64,000 nt of DNA. Origin: Salinarimonas soli (GTDB lineage: Bacteria; Pseudomonadota; Alphaproteobacteria; Rhizobiales; Beijerinckiaceae). The stretch covers positions 62,001 through 126,000 of the forward strand of contig NZ_VUOA01000034.1 in the NCBI RefSeq assembly GCF_008386575.1, written 5' to 3'. The position numbers were made by a program, and so were the translations under genes. The notes under the pieces were generated by a model. That model did no database searches, was not told the origin of the DNA, and was given only the letters and a program-made list of their open reading frames with translations. Positions 17,509 through 25,394 of the stretch are shown here, in pieces (position 1 is the stretch's first letter; the number at the start of each line of letters is the position of its first letter).

Positions 17509-17711
17509 TCGGTCCGCTGTGCACGACGAAAGCTACGTCGAGAGCTGCGGCCGTGACGCATCTAGGACGGCTCGGCCTAATACTCGATTGACCTCGTAGT
17601 TGCCTGACTGTGCTGTACGGCGGTTGTAGCCAGAGAAGTAGGGTGCTGGCGGACGCACGATGGTCGGAGTTTGAGTCCCTGATAATCAAAGCGCAAACGA
17701 GCCGCTCGGGG

Positions 17712-20333
17712 TCATCGACTCGGGCTCGGCACCTGTCCCCTGCGATCCGGCCTTCGGCGACGGACTCTGAGCGTCGGCAACCGCTGACGAAGCGACCTGA
17801 CCGGCTCCCATGGATCGCGTTGCAAGTGCCGCAGCCTCGTTGGCAGGTTGGCAACGGTGAAGAAGCCGGGCGTCAGTGAGGGCGACAGCTCCTCCCATCC
17901 CAGCGGCACCGCGACGGGCGCCCCCGGACGGGCCCGGGTCGAATACGCCGCGATCGCCGTCGCTCCTCGTCCGTTACGCAGGTAGTCGATGAAGATCCGT
18001 CCCGTTCGCGCGCTCTTCTCCAGGGTGCGCGTGAAGCGCCCAGGGCTGTCGCGCTCCATCGCTTCGGCCAGTGCCGCCGTGAATGCCTTCACCTCGTCCC
18101 AGCCCGCGGCAGGCGTGAGTGGCGCCACCACATGCAGCCCCTTGCCGCCCGTCGTCTTGACGAAGCTCTCCAGCCCGAACGCGCCAAGACGATCGCGAAC
18201 CTCACGCGCGGCCGCGATCACCTCCGCGAAGCCGACGCTCTCGTCCGGGTCAAGATCCATGACGATGCGGTCGGGCCGGTCGACATCGGCAAGGCTCGCC
18301 CCCCAGGGATGAATCTCAAGTACGCCGGCCTGGACCAGGGCGAGCAGCCCCGCAAGGTCGTGGATCGCCACGCCCTCCTCGTCGCCGATGCGCACCCGTG
18401 AGACCGCTTCGTGCATCCCGGCCCAGGGGTGCTTCGCGAAGAAGCACGCCTTCTCCGTTCCGCTCGGGCACCGCACCAGCGCGAGGGGCCGATCAACGAC
18501 ATGCGGCAGGATCCAGTCCGCAATCTCGGCATAGAAGCCGGCCAGCCCCTGCTTGGTGAGGCCCTGGTCGGGCCACAGCACGCGGTCGGGGTGAGTCAGC
18601 GCGACACCAGCGAGGTCGCGAGCCTTCGCCGGCTCCGCCGTGCCCTCCCGTTCTATCACGACCTCGCGCGGGTCCTTATCGTCGCGGAGCCCCTTGAACG
18701 ACGCATGCCGTAGCAGGCTGTCCGCGGTCCAGCCGCGATATTCCACCTCGGCCACGAGGTCAGGCCGGACCCACCGCACACCCCGGCTCGCATCACTCGG
18801 GAGCGGATCGGCGAACGGCGCGCTCGGCCGCGAGAGGGCGTCGAGGTCGCTCCAGAGCGCGCCAGCCGTCGTGGCCGGAAAGCCCGTCCCAACCCGTCCG
18901 ACATGGACGAGTCGGTCACCGTCATAGGCGCCGAGAACGAGCGAGCCCACAGCCTTGCGGCTCGTCGTCGAGGGCAGGTAGCCCGCTACGACGAACTCCT
19001 GGCGCTGCGTGCACTTCGTCTTGCGCCAATGGTCGACCCGGCCCGAGACGTAGGGGCTGCCGGCCCGCTTGGAGACGATCCCCTCCAGGCCCATGCGGCA
19101 GGCGTGCCGGATCAGCGCCTCCCCGTCCTCCTCCAGATGCTCGCTCCAGCGGACCGTTCCGCCGGCCGGCAGGTCGTCGAGAGCGCCGATGAGGAGGTCC
19201 TTACGCTCGCGCAGCGCGAGCGAACGCAGGTCCGTCCCGTCGAGGTACAGGAGATCGAAAGCGTAGAAGACGAGGCGGTCGCCCCGTCCGGCCTTGATGT
19301 CGGCTTGCAGGGCCGAGAAGCTCGACACGCCGGTGTCGTCCTCCACGACGAGCTCGCCGTCGATGAGAGCGGAGCCGAGGCCCAGTTCCCGCAACGCGTC
19401 GGCCACGGGTGCGAAGCGCGCGGTCCAGTCGAGGCCCTTGCGGGTGAGAAGGCCCACCGTCGTGCCGTCGATGCGCGCTTGGAGACGGTAGCCGTCGAAC
19501 TTGATCTCGTGCAGCCAATCGCTGCCGCTTGGCGCCTCTTCGGCGAGCTTGGCCAGGCACGGCTCGACGAAGGTCGGGAGCAGCGCCTTGCGGGCACCCT
19601 TCGGAGCCGCCAGCTTCGGCCGTGTGGCTCGTGCCCGCGCAGCATGGTCGGACCTCACCTCTCCGCCTGCGGCCAGCTCGGTGTTCGTACGGCCGGTGAG
19701 GAGCGAGGTCTGGTGCTCCTCGAGGATGTCCAGGGCTCCGGGCGCGCGGGCGTGCTCGTCGTCCGACTTGATCAGCAGCCACTGCTCCTTCTTGTCCCTC
19801 GAACGCGTCCGCACGAGGTGCCAGCGACCGCGAAGCCGCGAGCCCGACAGGGTGAAGGTGAGACGCCCTGTAGCGAGCGCCTCACTTGGATCCCCCTCAG
19901 GGCTCCAACGGCCGTGGTCCCACACGATCATCGTCCCGCCGCCATACTCGCCGGCCGGGATGACGCCTTCGAACGCGATGTAGTCGAGCGGGTGGTCCTC
20001 GGTCTGGACCGCGAGGCGCTTATCGCCAGGCACAAGACTGGGACCGCGGGTCACGGCCCAACTCTTCAGAACGCCGTCCAGCTCGAGGCGAAGGTCGTAG
20101 TGCAGGCGGCGTGCTGCGTGCTTCTGGACGACGAACTGGTTCTCGCCGGCCCGCGACGCCGCCTTGGCGCCCTGCGGCTCGGGGCTGCGCTCGAACGAGC
20201 GCTTGGCACGGTACTCCTCGAGAGGCTCCGCGCCAGGACCCGCCTTGCCTTGCGGCGGCTTCGGCGACGGTGTGCGGCGCGGCTTCTTTGGAAGCGCGGC
20301 CTTGATCACGTCCTTCGGCTTGCGCGTTCCCAT
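17712..20333 (-). CDS. ligD: ATP-dependent DNA ligase D (PE-LIG-POL)
   Basis: Multidomain NHEJ ligase of 873 residues. Order: 3'-phosphoesterase (about 60-215; VVQKHAARRLHYDLRLELDG), ligase (about 260-545; adenylated lysine in HEIKFDGYRLQ near 280, plus GELVVED and GIVSKR motifs), polymerase/primase (about 590-850; DLDPD catalytic pair, RSARTGRIFIDYLRNGR). It seals double-strand breaks held by Ku. It is the last gene of the ku - small gene - ligD operon, 3 bp after the small gene. The final 20 residues are arginine-rich and extend past the usual family end (LRQRLP), perhaps reading into non-homologous sequence. It is carried inside the integrated element. Confidence 0.93.
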   Translation of the reverse strand: MGTRKPKDVIKAALPKKPRRTPSPKPPQGKAGPGAEPLEEYRAKRSFERSPEPQGAKAASRAGENQFVVQKHAARRLHYDLRLELDGVLKSWAVTRGPSLVPGDKRLAVQTEDHPLDYIAFEGVIPAGEYGGGTMIVWDHGRWSPEGDPSEALATGRLTFTLSGSRLRGRWHLVRTRSRDKKEQWLLIKSDDEHARAPGALDILEEHQTSLLTGRTNTELAAGGEVRSDHAARARATRPKLAAPKGARKALLPTFVEPCLAKLAEEAPSGSDWLHEIKFDGYRLQARIDGTTVGLLTRKGLDWTARFAPVADALRELGLGSALIDGELVVEDDTGVSSFSALQADIKAGRGDRLVFYAFDLLYLDGTDLRSLALRERKDLLIGALDDLPAGGTVRWSEHLEEDGEALIRHACRMGLEGIVSKRAGSPYVSGRVDHWRKTKCTQRQEFVVAGYLPSTTSRKAVGSLVLGAYDGDRLVHVGRVGTGFPATTAGALWSDLDALSRPSAPFADPLPSDASRGVRWVRPDLVAEVEYRGWTADSLLRHASFKGLRDDKDPREVVIEREGTAEPAKARDLAGVALTHPDRVLWPDQGLTKQGLAGFYAEIADWILPHVVDRPLALVRCPSGTEKACFFAKHPWAGMHEAVSRVRIGDEEGVAIHDLAGLLALVQAGVLEIHPWGASLADVDRPDRIVMDLDPDESVGFAEVIAAAREVRDRLGAFGLESFVKTTGGKGLHVVAPLTPAAGWDEVKAFTAALAEAMERDSPGRFTRTLEKSARTGRIFIDYLRNGRGATAIAAYSTRARPGAPVAVPLGWEELSPSLTPGFFTVANLPTRLRHLQRDPWEPVRSLRQRLPTLRVRRRRPDRRGQVPSPSR

Positions 20334-20336
20334 GGC

Positions 20337-20654
20337 TTACTCCTCCAAGGCTCGCAGAGCCTTCCGCACACGATCGGAGCCGCCCGCCTCCAGCCCCGCG
20401 CCACAGACCAGCATCGGCACGCCTCTCTCAGACAGTTCCCGCACGATCTCAGAGCCGGGCATCCCGAGGAACAGCGCGGCATAGGGCGTCTCCTCTTCCA
20501 GCCAGGCACATGCATCCACATCCGACACGAACTCGATGACGTGTCCCCCCGGCCGCGCGAGCGCCTCGGCCGGCAACGCGGTACAAGAGCCGACAACGAG
20601 GAGCGGTCGACGTTGGCGCGCAGCCGAGGGGATCTGCGAAAGCGTGTTCCACAT
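20337..20654 (-). CDS. Small protein encoded between ku and ligD
   Basis: 105 residues, starting 11 bp after the ku stop and ending 3 bp before the ligD start, so certainly co-transcribed. The sequence alternates strands and helices in a Rossmann or receiver-like way: PLLVVGSCTALPAEAL, HVIEFVSDVDACAWLEE, YAALFLGMPGSEIV, VPMLVCGAG. No phosphoacceptor aspartate or nucleotide loop is evident. I do not recognise a named family. Position implies a link to end joining; the role is unknown. Confidence 0.7.
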   Translation of the reverse strand: MWNTLSQIPSAARQRRPLLVVGSCTALPAEALARPGGHVIEFVSDVDACAWLEEETPYAALFLGMPGSEIVRELSERGVPMLVCGAGLEAGGSDRVRKALRALEE

Positions 20655-20665
20655 CGTAGGAGACC

Positions 20666-21565
20666 TCAGCTCGCCCGCTTGAGGCTCTTGCCCTTCGCTT
20701 GTGGCGCCGTCTTCGGAGGTGCAGCCTTCTTTGCTGCAGGTGCTCGCGTGGAGGTCTTGCCGGCCGACTTCGGCTTGGCGGGCGCCCCCTTCTCCGCATC
20801 GAGGCTCTTGCGAAGGGCGTCGATCAGGTTGACCACGTTTGAGGCTTTGGGAGCTGACGAGGTGCGGACCGGGGCCCCGGTCTGCTTCGACTTCACGAGC
20901 TCGATGAGCGCGTTCTCGTAGCGGTCCTCAAACAGGCTCGGGTCGAAGTGGCCGGCCTTGCGTTCGATGATGTGCGCGGCAAGCTCGCGCATCTCCTTCG
21001 GATAGTCGACCTCGGGAATGTCCTCGAACACGGTCGACTGGTCACGCACCTCATAGGCGTAGTGCAACGTGGTGCCGAGCAGGCCCTTATCGAGCGGCTC
21101 CAGCAGAATGAGGTGCTCGCGTCGCGCCATGACGACGCGGCCCAGCCCCGCCATCCTCTTCTCGCGGATTGCGTCGCGAATGACGGCGAACGCCTCCTGG
21201 GCGACCCGATCGTCGGGCGCGAGGTAGTACGGGGTGTCGAGGTAGCGCTCGTCCACCTCGGCCCGCGGCACGAAGCTCTCGATGTCGATGGTGTGCGTGC
21301 TCTCCAGCTTGAGCGCGTCGATCTCCTCCTCCTCGACGAGCACATACGAGCCCTTCCCCACGGGGTAGCCCTTCACCTGCTCGTCCGCCTCGACGGCCTC
21401 GCCCGTTTCGGGGTCGACGAACTGGCGCTTGACCCGGTTTCCGGTCTTCCGGTTGAGGGTGTTGAACCGGACGCGGGAGGACGAGCTTGCGGCGGGGTAG
21501 AGCGCGACGGCGCACGACACCAGCGACAGCTTCAAGTATCCCTTCCAGATCGCTCGCGCGGCCAT
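20666..21565 (-). CDS. ku: Bacterial Ku, DNA end-binding protein
   Basis: Forms the homodimeric ring that threads onto DNA ends and recruits LigD. 299 residues from MAARAIWKGYLKLSLVSC, the standard family start; GGAG lies about 9 bases upstream. Typical Ku core blocks are present: RFNTLNRKTGNRVKRQ, GYPVGKGSYVLVEEEEI, RVVMARREHLILLEP and DPSLFEDRYENAL. The C-terminal 70 residues are lysine/alanine-rich, a known DNA-binding extension. The frame stays open 37 codons further upstream, but that stretch is the promoter and GANTC array. First gene of the NHEJ operon. The promoter has a sigma-EcfG look, so it is probably a general-stress gene. Confidence 0.93.
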   Translation of the reverse strand: MAARAIWKGYLKLSLVSCAVALYPAASSSSRVRFNTLNRKTGNRVKRQFVDPETGEAVEADEQVKGYPVGKGSYVLVEEEEIDALKLESTHTIDIESFVPRAEVDERYLDTPYYLAPDDRVAQEAFAVIRDAIREKRMAGLGRVVMARREHLILLEPLDKGLLGTTLHYAYEVRDQSTVFEDIPEVDYPKEMRELAAHIIERKAGHFDPSLFEDRYENALIELVKSKQTGAPVRTSSAPKASNVVNLIDALRKSLDAEKGAPAKPKSAGKTSTRAPAAKKAAPPKTAPQAKGKSLKRAS

Positions 21566-21596
21566 GCGTAATACTCCACTCACTACTTGGCGCGCA

Positions 21597-21685
21597 GAGT
21601 CTTGTTGACTCGTGCGGGAGTCCACTTGACTCCAGTTCGAATCAAACGTGACCCCGTTTGAGTCGTTCCGAATCAAATTCGATTC
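21597..21685. repeat. Helically phased array of GANTC sites upstream of ku
   Basis: GANTC pentamers start at 21597, 21607, 21618, 21628, 21639, 21660, 21670 and 21681: steps of 10, 11, 10, 11, 21, 10 and 11 bp. The missing position, 21650, holds GACCC, one base off. The middle base varies through A, C, G and T, so the conserved unit is GANTC itself. A further GACTC is at 21713. The array overlaps the ku promoter and the 5' leader. GANTC is the target of the cell-cycle methylase CcrM in this bacterial class. Confidence 0.85.
21645..21669 (-). promoter_or_regulatory. Sigma-EcfG-type promoter of the ku operon
   Basis: On the minus strand GGAAC (21669-21665), a 16-base spacer, then CGTT (21648-21645). 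GGAAC-N16/17-CGTT is the consensus for the alphaproteobacterial general stress sigma factor EcfG. The -10 element lies 80 bases ahead of the ku ATG. In Sinorhizobium, ku genes are known to depend on RpoE2, the same type of sigma factor, which supports the assignment. Confidence 0.75.
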
Positions 21686-21891
21686 AACCTGCGGGCCTCT
21701 CTTCTTCAGCAGGACTCATCGCGGCGCGACCGAGCGGCCCGATCATCTTTCGACCGTGCGACGCTGCTTACCCCTGTGGATAGCGGGCATTCTGGGGACC
21801 AACGGGCCGGAAAGCTTTGACATGATCCGCCGCCGGGAACTTCGTACTGTCCAAGAAGTCGACGAGACGTCGGGGCATGCCGAGGTGTCTC

Positions 21892-22203
21892 ATGTGTGCG
21901 TATCGCTTCCACTGCACCAATGGTGCAGCTCTCGTGATCGACCGGACTGGTCAGTTGGTCGAGAACGACTCTGAGCTGCGCGAGCGAGCGACGGCGGTCG
22001 CTCTCGATGTGCTCGTCAACTACCCAGCCTCAGCCCTGGAGGACTGGGTTATAACGATCCAGGACGAGGATGGCCGACAGCACGGTGCGATCAGCTTCGA
22101 CGAGTTGCTCAATGTAGCCTGTGGCAGCGGCGACGCGCTCGCTGCGATGCGGAGTGAGGTGCTGTCCTACGCCTCCGCCGGCTGCGTCCAAGGGTCGACG
22201 TGA
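21892..22203 (+). CDS. DUF6894-family small protein
   Basis: 103 residues. The pattern Y-R-F-H-x-x-N-G near the start, a conserved middle helix, and the ending WVITIQDEDGRQHGAISFDELL match DUF6894, small proteins very abundant in Methylobacterium-like genomes and of unknown function. The ATG at 21892 puts the family motif at residue 4; an ATG at 21877 is also in frame. Divergent from ku. The 206 bp between the GANTC array and this start shows no further gene. Confidence 0.6.
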   Translation: MCAYRFHCTNGAALVIDRTGQLVENDSELRERATAVALDVLVNYPASALEDWVITIQDEDGRQHGAISFDELLNVACGSGDALAAMRSEVLSYASAGCVQGST

Positions 22204-22369
22204 CAGGCCCCACATATGTAGTGGATCTCAGGCTCACCACGCCGCGACCTTCGCCACCTCGCACGGTTCAGAGCTAAGGCGCTTCCCGCGGCCGCAGCGG
22301 GGCCGCCAGCGTCGCGGCTTGCCTAAGCCGGAGCTGACCCGTGCTCCAGCCTGGGCCCTACTTCGCATC

Positions 22370-22600
22370 TCAGTCCTGGAATTGCCCGAGCTGCCCATCG
22401 AGCGCCCGGGCAAGCATAATACGCACCATGACCGCGTTGCGGGCCCTGGTATCAAGATCGCGGGCGAGCTTCGGCGCGATCATGCGGATCGACACCGCCG
22501 CGGACTGAAGCTGGCGCGGCTCAAGCTCACGGGCCAGAGCCTCAGCAGCGTCTACCACCGCCTTGACGATCACACAGGATGGGTATTGGGGTGCGGCCAT
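22370..22600 (-). CDS. Small protein of unknown function (76 aa)
   Basis: Start taken at 22600 (MAAPQYPSC), with a longer start at 22648 possible. Predicted as helical: VVDAAEALARELEPRQLQSA then a second helix NAVMVRIMLARALDGQL. No family recognised. It is the distal member of a set of short minus-strand frames at 22370-23212. Confidence 0.4.
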   Translation of the reverse strand: MAAPQYPSCVIVKAVVDAAEALARELEPRQLQSAAVSIRMIAPKLARDLDTRARNAVMVRIMLARALDGQLGQFQD

Positions 22601-22667
22601 TGCGGAGCCTACCTGTAATCTGATGGACGTCATGGCAGACCGCGCCACACCGTACGGTCTGCCACTC

Positions 22668-22859
22668 CTAGGCGGCCGTCAGCGTGGGCGGTGCAGTTAG
22701 CTCTTCCTCCGCGTCCGCGAGCTTGGCGAGGAGGGCCGCCAGCGTATCTGGAACAGGGCACTCTACAGGAGCGAGATGCTCTTCCCGTATGGCCCTTCCG
22801 ATCTTGCGCATGGTGATCCGGCCGATCCGAGGCCGTGCGTCATTCTTCCGGGAGGACAT
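22668..22859 (-). CDS. NepR-like small protein
   Basis: 63 residues. The centre IGRAIREEHLAPVECPVPDT followed by LAALLAKLAD mirrors NepR anti-sigma factors (helix one ending before V-x-x-x-P-V-P-D, then helix two L-x-x-L-L-x-x-L). NepR proteins hold the stress sigma factor EcfG until PhyR is phosphorylated. No ecfG or phyR gene lies nearby, so this would be an accessory copy on the element. Two direct GTTAAC repeats lie upstream (about 22914-22929). Assignment rests on a short motif only. Confidence 0.5.
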   Translation of the reverse strand: MSSRKNDARPRIGRITMRKIGRAIREEHLAPVECPVPDTLAALLAKLADAEEELTAPPTLTAA

Positions 22860-22924
22860 GGGCCAGCCTCTTGCTCAGTCGGTGGGAGCACGATCGAGGC
22901 TGGGCTGTGATAGTTAACAAATAG

Positions 22925-23212
22925 TTAACGCCACTCGGGATGGTGCCCATCTGTAGCGGCGTTAGCCCACAGCGCCGGGTGATCCCAGCCGATGCTGGCA
23001 CCTGCTCGGGCAGCCTCCATCAAGGCTTGTCCGTTCGCCTCGCGATGCGCCTTCGCCTCGAGAGCGCGGACAAGCGAGTGCCGCGGCGAGAGCTCTCTCA
23101 GGGGGGCAGCGACCTCACGCAGCACGACGGGATCCGTCACGCCCTGAAACGAGGCGATACCGTCCCATACCGCGACAAGGTAGCGGCTTGAGCTGGCTTC
23201 CGGGTCACTCAT
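22925..23212 (-). CDS. Small protein of unknown function (95 aa)
   Basis: Starts MSDPEASSSRYLVAVWDGIA at 23212; a longer frame to 23260 lacks a better start. Two helices rich in Ala, Arg and Glu fill the centre (LREVAAPLRELSPRHSLVRA, EAKAHREANGQALMEAAR). No recognised domain. The codon pattern is consistent with a real gene. Confidence 0.45.
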   Translation of the reverse strand: MSDPEASSSRYLVAVWDGIASFQGVTDPVVLREVAAPLRELSPRHSLVRALEAKAHREANGQALMEAARAGASIGWDHPALWANAATDGHHPEWR

Positions 23213-23262
23213 AAGCCCTTTGCAGCAAGCATCCTGCCACCCGCAGTGGCGCGAGCTCACAC

Positions 23263-23550
23263 ATGAGCCGAGTAGACGCTACCTCGGAGCGCGGCAGGTG
23301 GCGATTGCTGAAGGCGGTCGAGACCGGCGCCCGCCGCTCCAACAGCCTTACGGCGTTTCGTCAGGAAATCGAGGCCTGGATCATCGATCGAGAGCGGCGC
23401 TCGCGAGAGAACGGGTGGAGCTTCGTCCGCCAGCTCACCGATGATCACCTTGGGCCTTGGTCGCCGCCTAAGCCAGCGAGCAAACCCAAGCGGAGCGCGT
23501 CCCAAAGGCGCAAACCGCGAAAGCCACCCGCCCGGCCGATTGTGCTCTGA
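23263..23550 (+). CDS. Small basic protein of unknown function (95 aa)
   Basis: Divergent from the preceding minus-strand gene by 50 bp. The middle helix NSLTAFRQEIEAWIIDRERR is followed by a WSFVRQL turn and a strongly basic tail rich in Lys, Arg and Pro (PKRSASQRRKPRKPPARP), compatible with nucleic-acid binding. No family recognised. Confidence 0.45.
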   Translation: MSRVDATSERGRWRLLKAVETGARRSNSLTAFRQEIEAWIIDRERRSRENGWSFVRQLTDDHLGPWSPPKPASKPKRSASQRRKPRKPPARPIVL

Positions 23551-23592
23551 GGAGGCCTGTTTCCGCCCTGTATAATCAGGGACGGACGACGC

Positions 23593-23727
23593 TCAGCGCC
23601 TTAGGGCAGACCAGAGCGCCCGCAGACCCTTGCTGAACCTTCGGCTGACCTCACCCATGCCACCGCCGTGGAGGAACAGAAGGTCTGAGCCGGCGACGAT
23701 CAACGTCGTAGCGTAGAGGATCTTCAT
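23593..23727 (-). CDS. Very short protein (44 aa)
   Basis: Frame of 45 codons with a strong GGGAGG ribosome site 5 bases before the ATG at 23727. The product starts MKILYATTLIVAGSDLLFLH, a short hydrophobic helix, and ends in a basic amphipathic segment (VSRRFSKGLRALWSALRR). It fills the otherwise empty stretch 23551-23850. Function unknown. Confidence 0.5.
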   Translation of the reverse strand: MKILYATTLIVAGSDLLFLHGGGMGEVSRRFSKGLRALWSALRR

Positions 23728-23850
23728 CGCGACCTCCCGCCCCCGGCAGCATGATGCGCCGCCAAGTCCCAGGCGTCGAGAGCGCTCATCAGGACTGCCG
23801 TCCGCTGTCTTTCCGCTGTATCATCAGGGGAGGGATCGTGGCTGATCGCC

Positions 23851-24069
23851 TCAGCTGCCAGAAAGCGGGTTCACATCTGAGGCCAAGCTCCCCAACTCGT
23901 CGGCAAGATCCTCGCATTGCCCGTCCTGCCCGCTCGGGTCCGTGATGATGACCTCGCCCAGCCCTTCGCGCTTGATCGAGCGTGCGGTCTCAATGGCGCT
24001 TAGGGCCGTATCGCGGCTCAGGTGCAGCCGCCCGGTAGGTGTCGCCACGGTGACCTTATAAGTCTGCAT
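23851..24069 (-). CDS. Small protein of unknown function (72 aa)
   Basis: Start MQTYKVTVATPTGRL at 24069; a longer frame to 24159 begins with unlikely sequence. Strand-helix-strand pattern: TYKVTVATP, then SAIETARSIKREGLGEVIIT, then an acidic tail. Resembles short DUF-type proteins with a beta-alpha-beta unit, but I cannot name a family. Confidence 0.5.
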   Translation of the reverse strand: MQTYKVTVATPTGRLHLSRDTALSAIETARSIKREGLGEVIITDPSGQDGQCEDLADELGSLASDVNPLSGS

Positions 24070-24350
24070 GGGGCGCCCTTCCTCAGAACCGGCGCCCTCG
24101 TATCTAAGTCGGGTACTCGACGCCATTAGCCGAATTGCCGACCTGTGGGTGTGGAACAAAACGCACGCTGGGAAACGCGAGCTGTGGCGCGAACGGGTCC
24201 GTAGGTATGGCCATAGCGCCAGCGGCGAGGGAGCCTACCCGACCCTGGTATTGAGTTGGCTACAAGTCGAATTGCCACCTGGGCGCGCTCATAGCTGTGG
24301 TGCTAACGTCCGCTGATCACCCGCCGAGCAGCCGCAAAGGAGGCGCACAC

Positions 24351-24635
24351 ATGAGTCTTCCCAGCAGCTACGTTGGCCGAGGGCGTCTGCTGATCAATGG
24401 ACACGCAGCGGCACATGTCACCTACGACATCGCGGTCCAGGGCAATGATCGGCGCCCATCGGGGGTCGGCACGATCGCCGGCCCTGACGACGTTCTATTC
24501 ATCGCATTCACGGCCATACGTGGTGTCGAGTTGAAGCTCGACGGCGGCGAGGTCATGCCGATCACAATCACGCAATACCGGGTCGGAACTCGTCAGGCCG
24601 ATGTCTCGGTCGGCAGGCCAAATCACGGAGCCTAA
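24351..24635 (+). CDS. Small protein of unknown function (94 aa)
   Basis: Excellent ribosome site AAAGGAGG at 24336-24343, 7 bases before the ATG. Beta-rich sequence: YVGRGRLLINGHAAAHVTYD, GVGTIAGPDDVLFIAFTA, GVELKLDGGEVMPITITQYR. It looks like a small beta-barrel or sandwich. No named family. Confidence 0.6.
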   Translation: MSLPSSYVGRGRLLINGHAAAHVTYDIAVQGNDRRPSGVGTIAGPDDVLFIAFTAIRGVELKLDGGEVMPITITQYRVGTRQADVSVGRPNHGA

Positions 24636-24646
24636 CTCCGAGCGGT

Positions 24647-24907
24647 TCACGCTTCAGCCGGCGACGTCCAGAGGTCGACGTAGTACGCCCCGCAGAGATC
24701 GTAGAGCTCGAAGGAGCGCCCCTTGATGCAGCCCTTCCCACGGGCGAGTTCCGTGTGCAGCGAGGCTAGCCCCACATCCCCGAAGCGATCGAGCAGAGCG
24801 GCCTTGTCGAACTGCCACGAGGCTCCGCAGGTCTTGCAGGCGATCCGCACCTTGGCGCCGGGGTAGGTCGATAAGAGCCGCTGGCCGGTGATCAAGGTCG
24901 ATCCCAA
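24647..24907 (-). CDS. Small protein with a zinc-ribbon-like CxxC
   Basis: 86 residues. KVRIACKTCGASWQFDKAAL holds a C-x-x-C knuckle next to an aromatic, and further cysteines occur in KGCIKG and DLCGAY, so a metal site is possible. It starts 9 bp after the end of the preceding membrane-anchored gene and is probably in the same transcript. Function unknown. Confidence 0.5.
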   Translation of the reverse strand: MGSTLITGQRLLSTYPGAKVRIACKTCGASWQFDKAALLDRFGDVGLASLHTELARGKGCIKGRSFELYDLCGAYYVDLWTSPAEA

Positions 24908-24916
24908 TCCGGCGCG

Positions 24917-25204
24917 CTACTCGACCCACCATTGGTAGGTGACGAGCAGGAGTAACACCACGGCGATCCAGCTCAGGAGGATCGTTGTGCCTCCTCCTAT
25001 TCCGGCTGCACTCAGCCGGTTGTGAGCCTCCGCCTCGATCTCGGCGCGGTACTCGAGGCAGATGCGAACCACCTCGTGTTCGTCTTTCGCGTCGTCGAAG
25101 CGATCTCTCCACTCGCGGGCACGCTCAGCTGCTGCCGCCTGCTGTCGTTCCTGCTCATTTCTCAATCGGATTTCCTGTCGGGCTTTGCGGCCGAACATAG
25201 ACAC
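24917..25204 (-). CDS. Coiled-coil protein with C-terminal membrane anchor
   Basis: 95 residues. The N-terminal 60 residues are a charged helix (RKARQEIRLRNEQERQQAAA, EWRDRFDDAKDEHEV). The C-terminus is one membrane span (TTILLSWIAVVLLLLVTYQW). A tail-anchored inner-membrane protein, cytosolic side N-terminal. Upstream of and close to the zinc-ribbon-like gene. Confidence 0.55.
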   Translation of the reverse strand: MSMFGRKARQEIRLRNEQERQQAAAAERAREWRDRFDDAKDEHEVVRICLEYRAEIEAEAHNRLSAAGIGGGTTILLSWIAVVLLLLVTYQWWVE

Positions 25205-25394
25205 TCCAGGGTTCGAATGGGATCAACCCACCTGGCGGTGGGCGGGGCTAAGGACAGGGGTGGGCCCGGTTCGAAGCGCCGGCCTGAGCGGTGCGGTATA
25301 GGACCAACACGGCCGAAAACGATCGGAACGATGGCGAGGGGGCGTTCCAGCCGCAGAGCGTTCACGACCCGGCGGCCGGGGTGCTCGCTCCTCG

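Noticed and set aside
20666-21676. Longer Ku starting at 21676
   Set aside because: The extra 37 residues cover the promoter boxes and the phased GANTC array; the standard family start MAARAIWKG at 21565 has a ribosome site.
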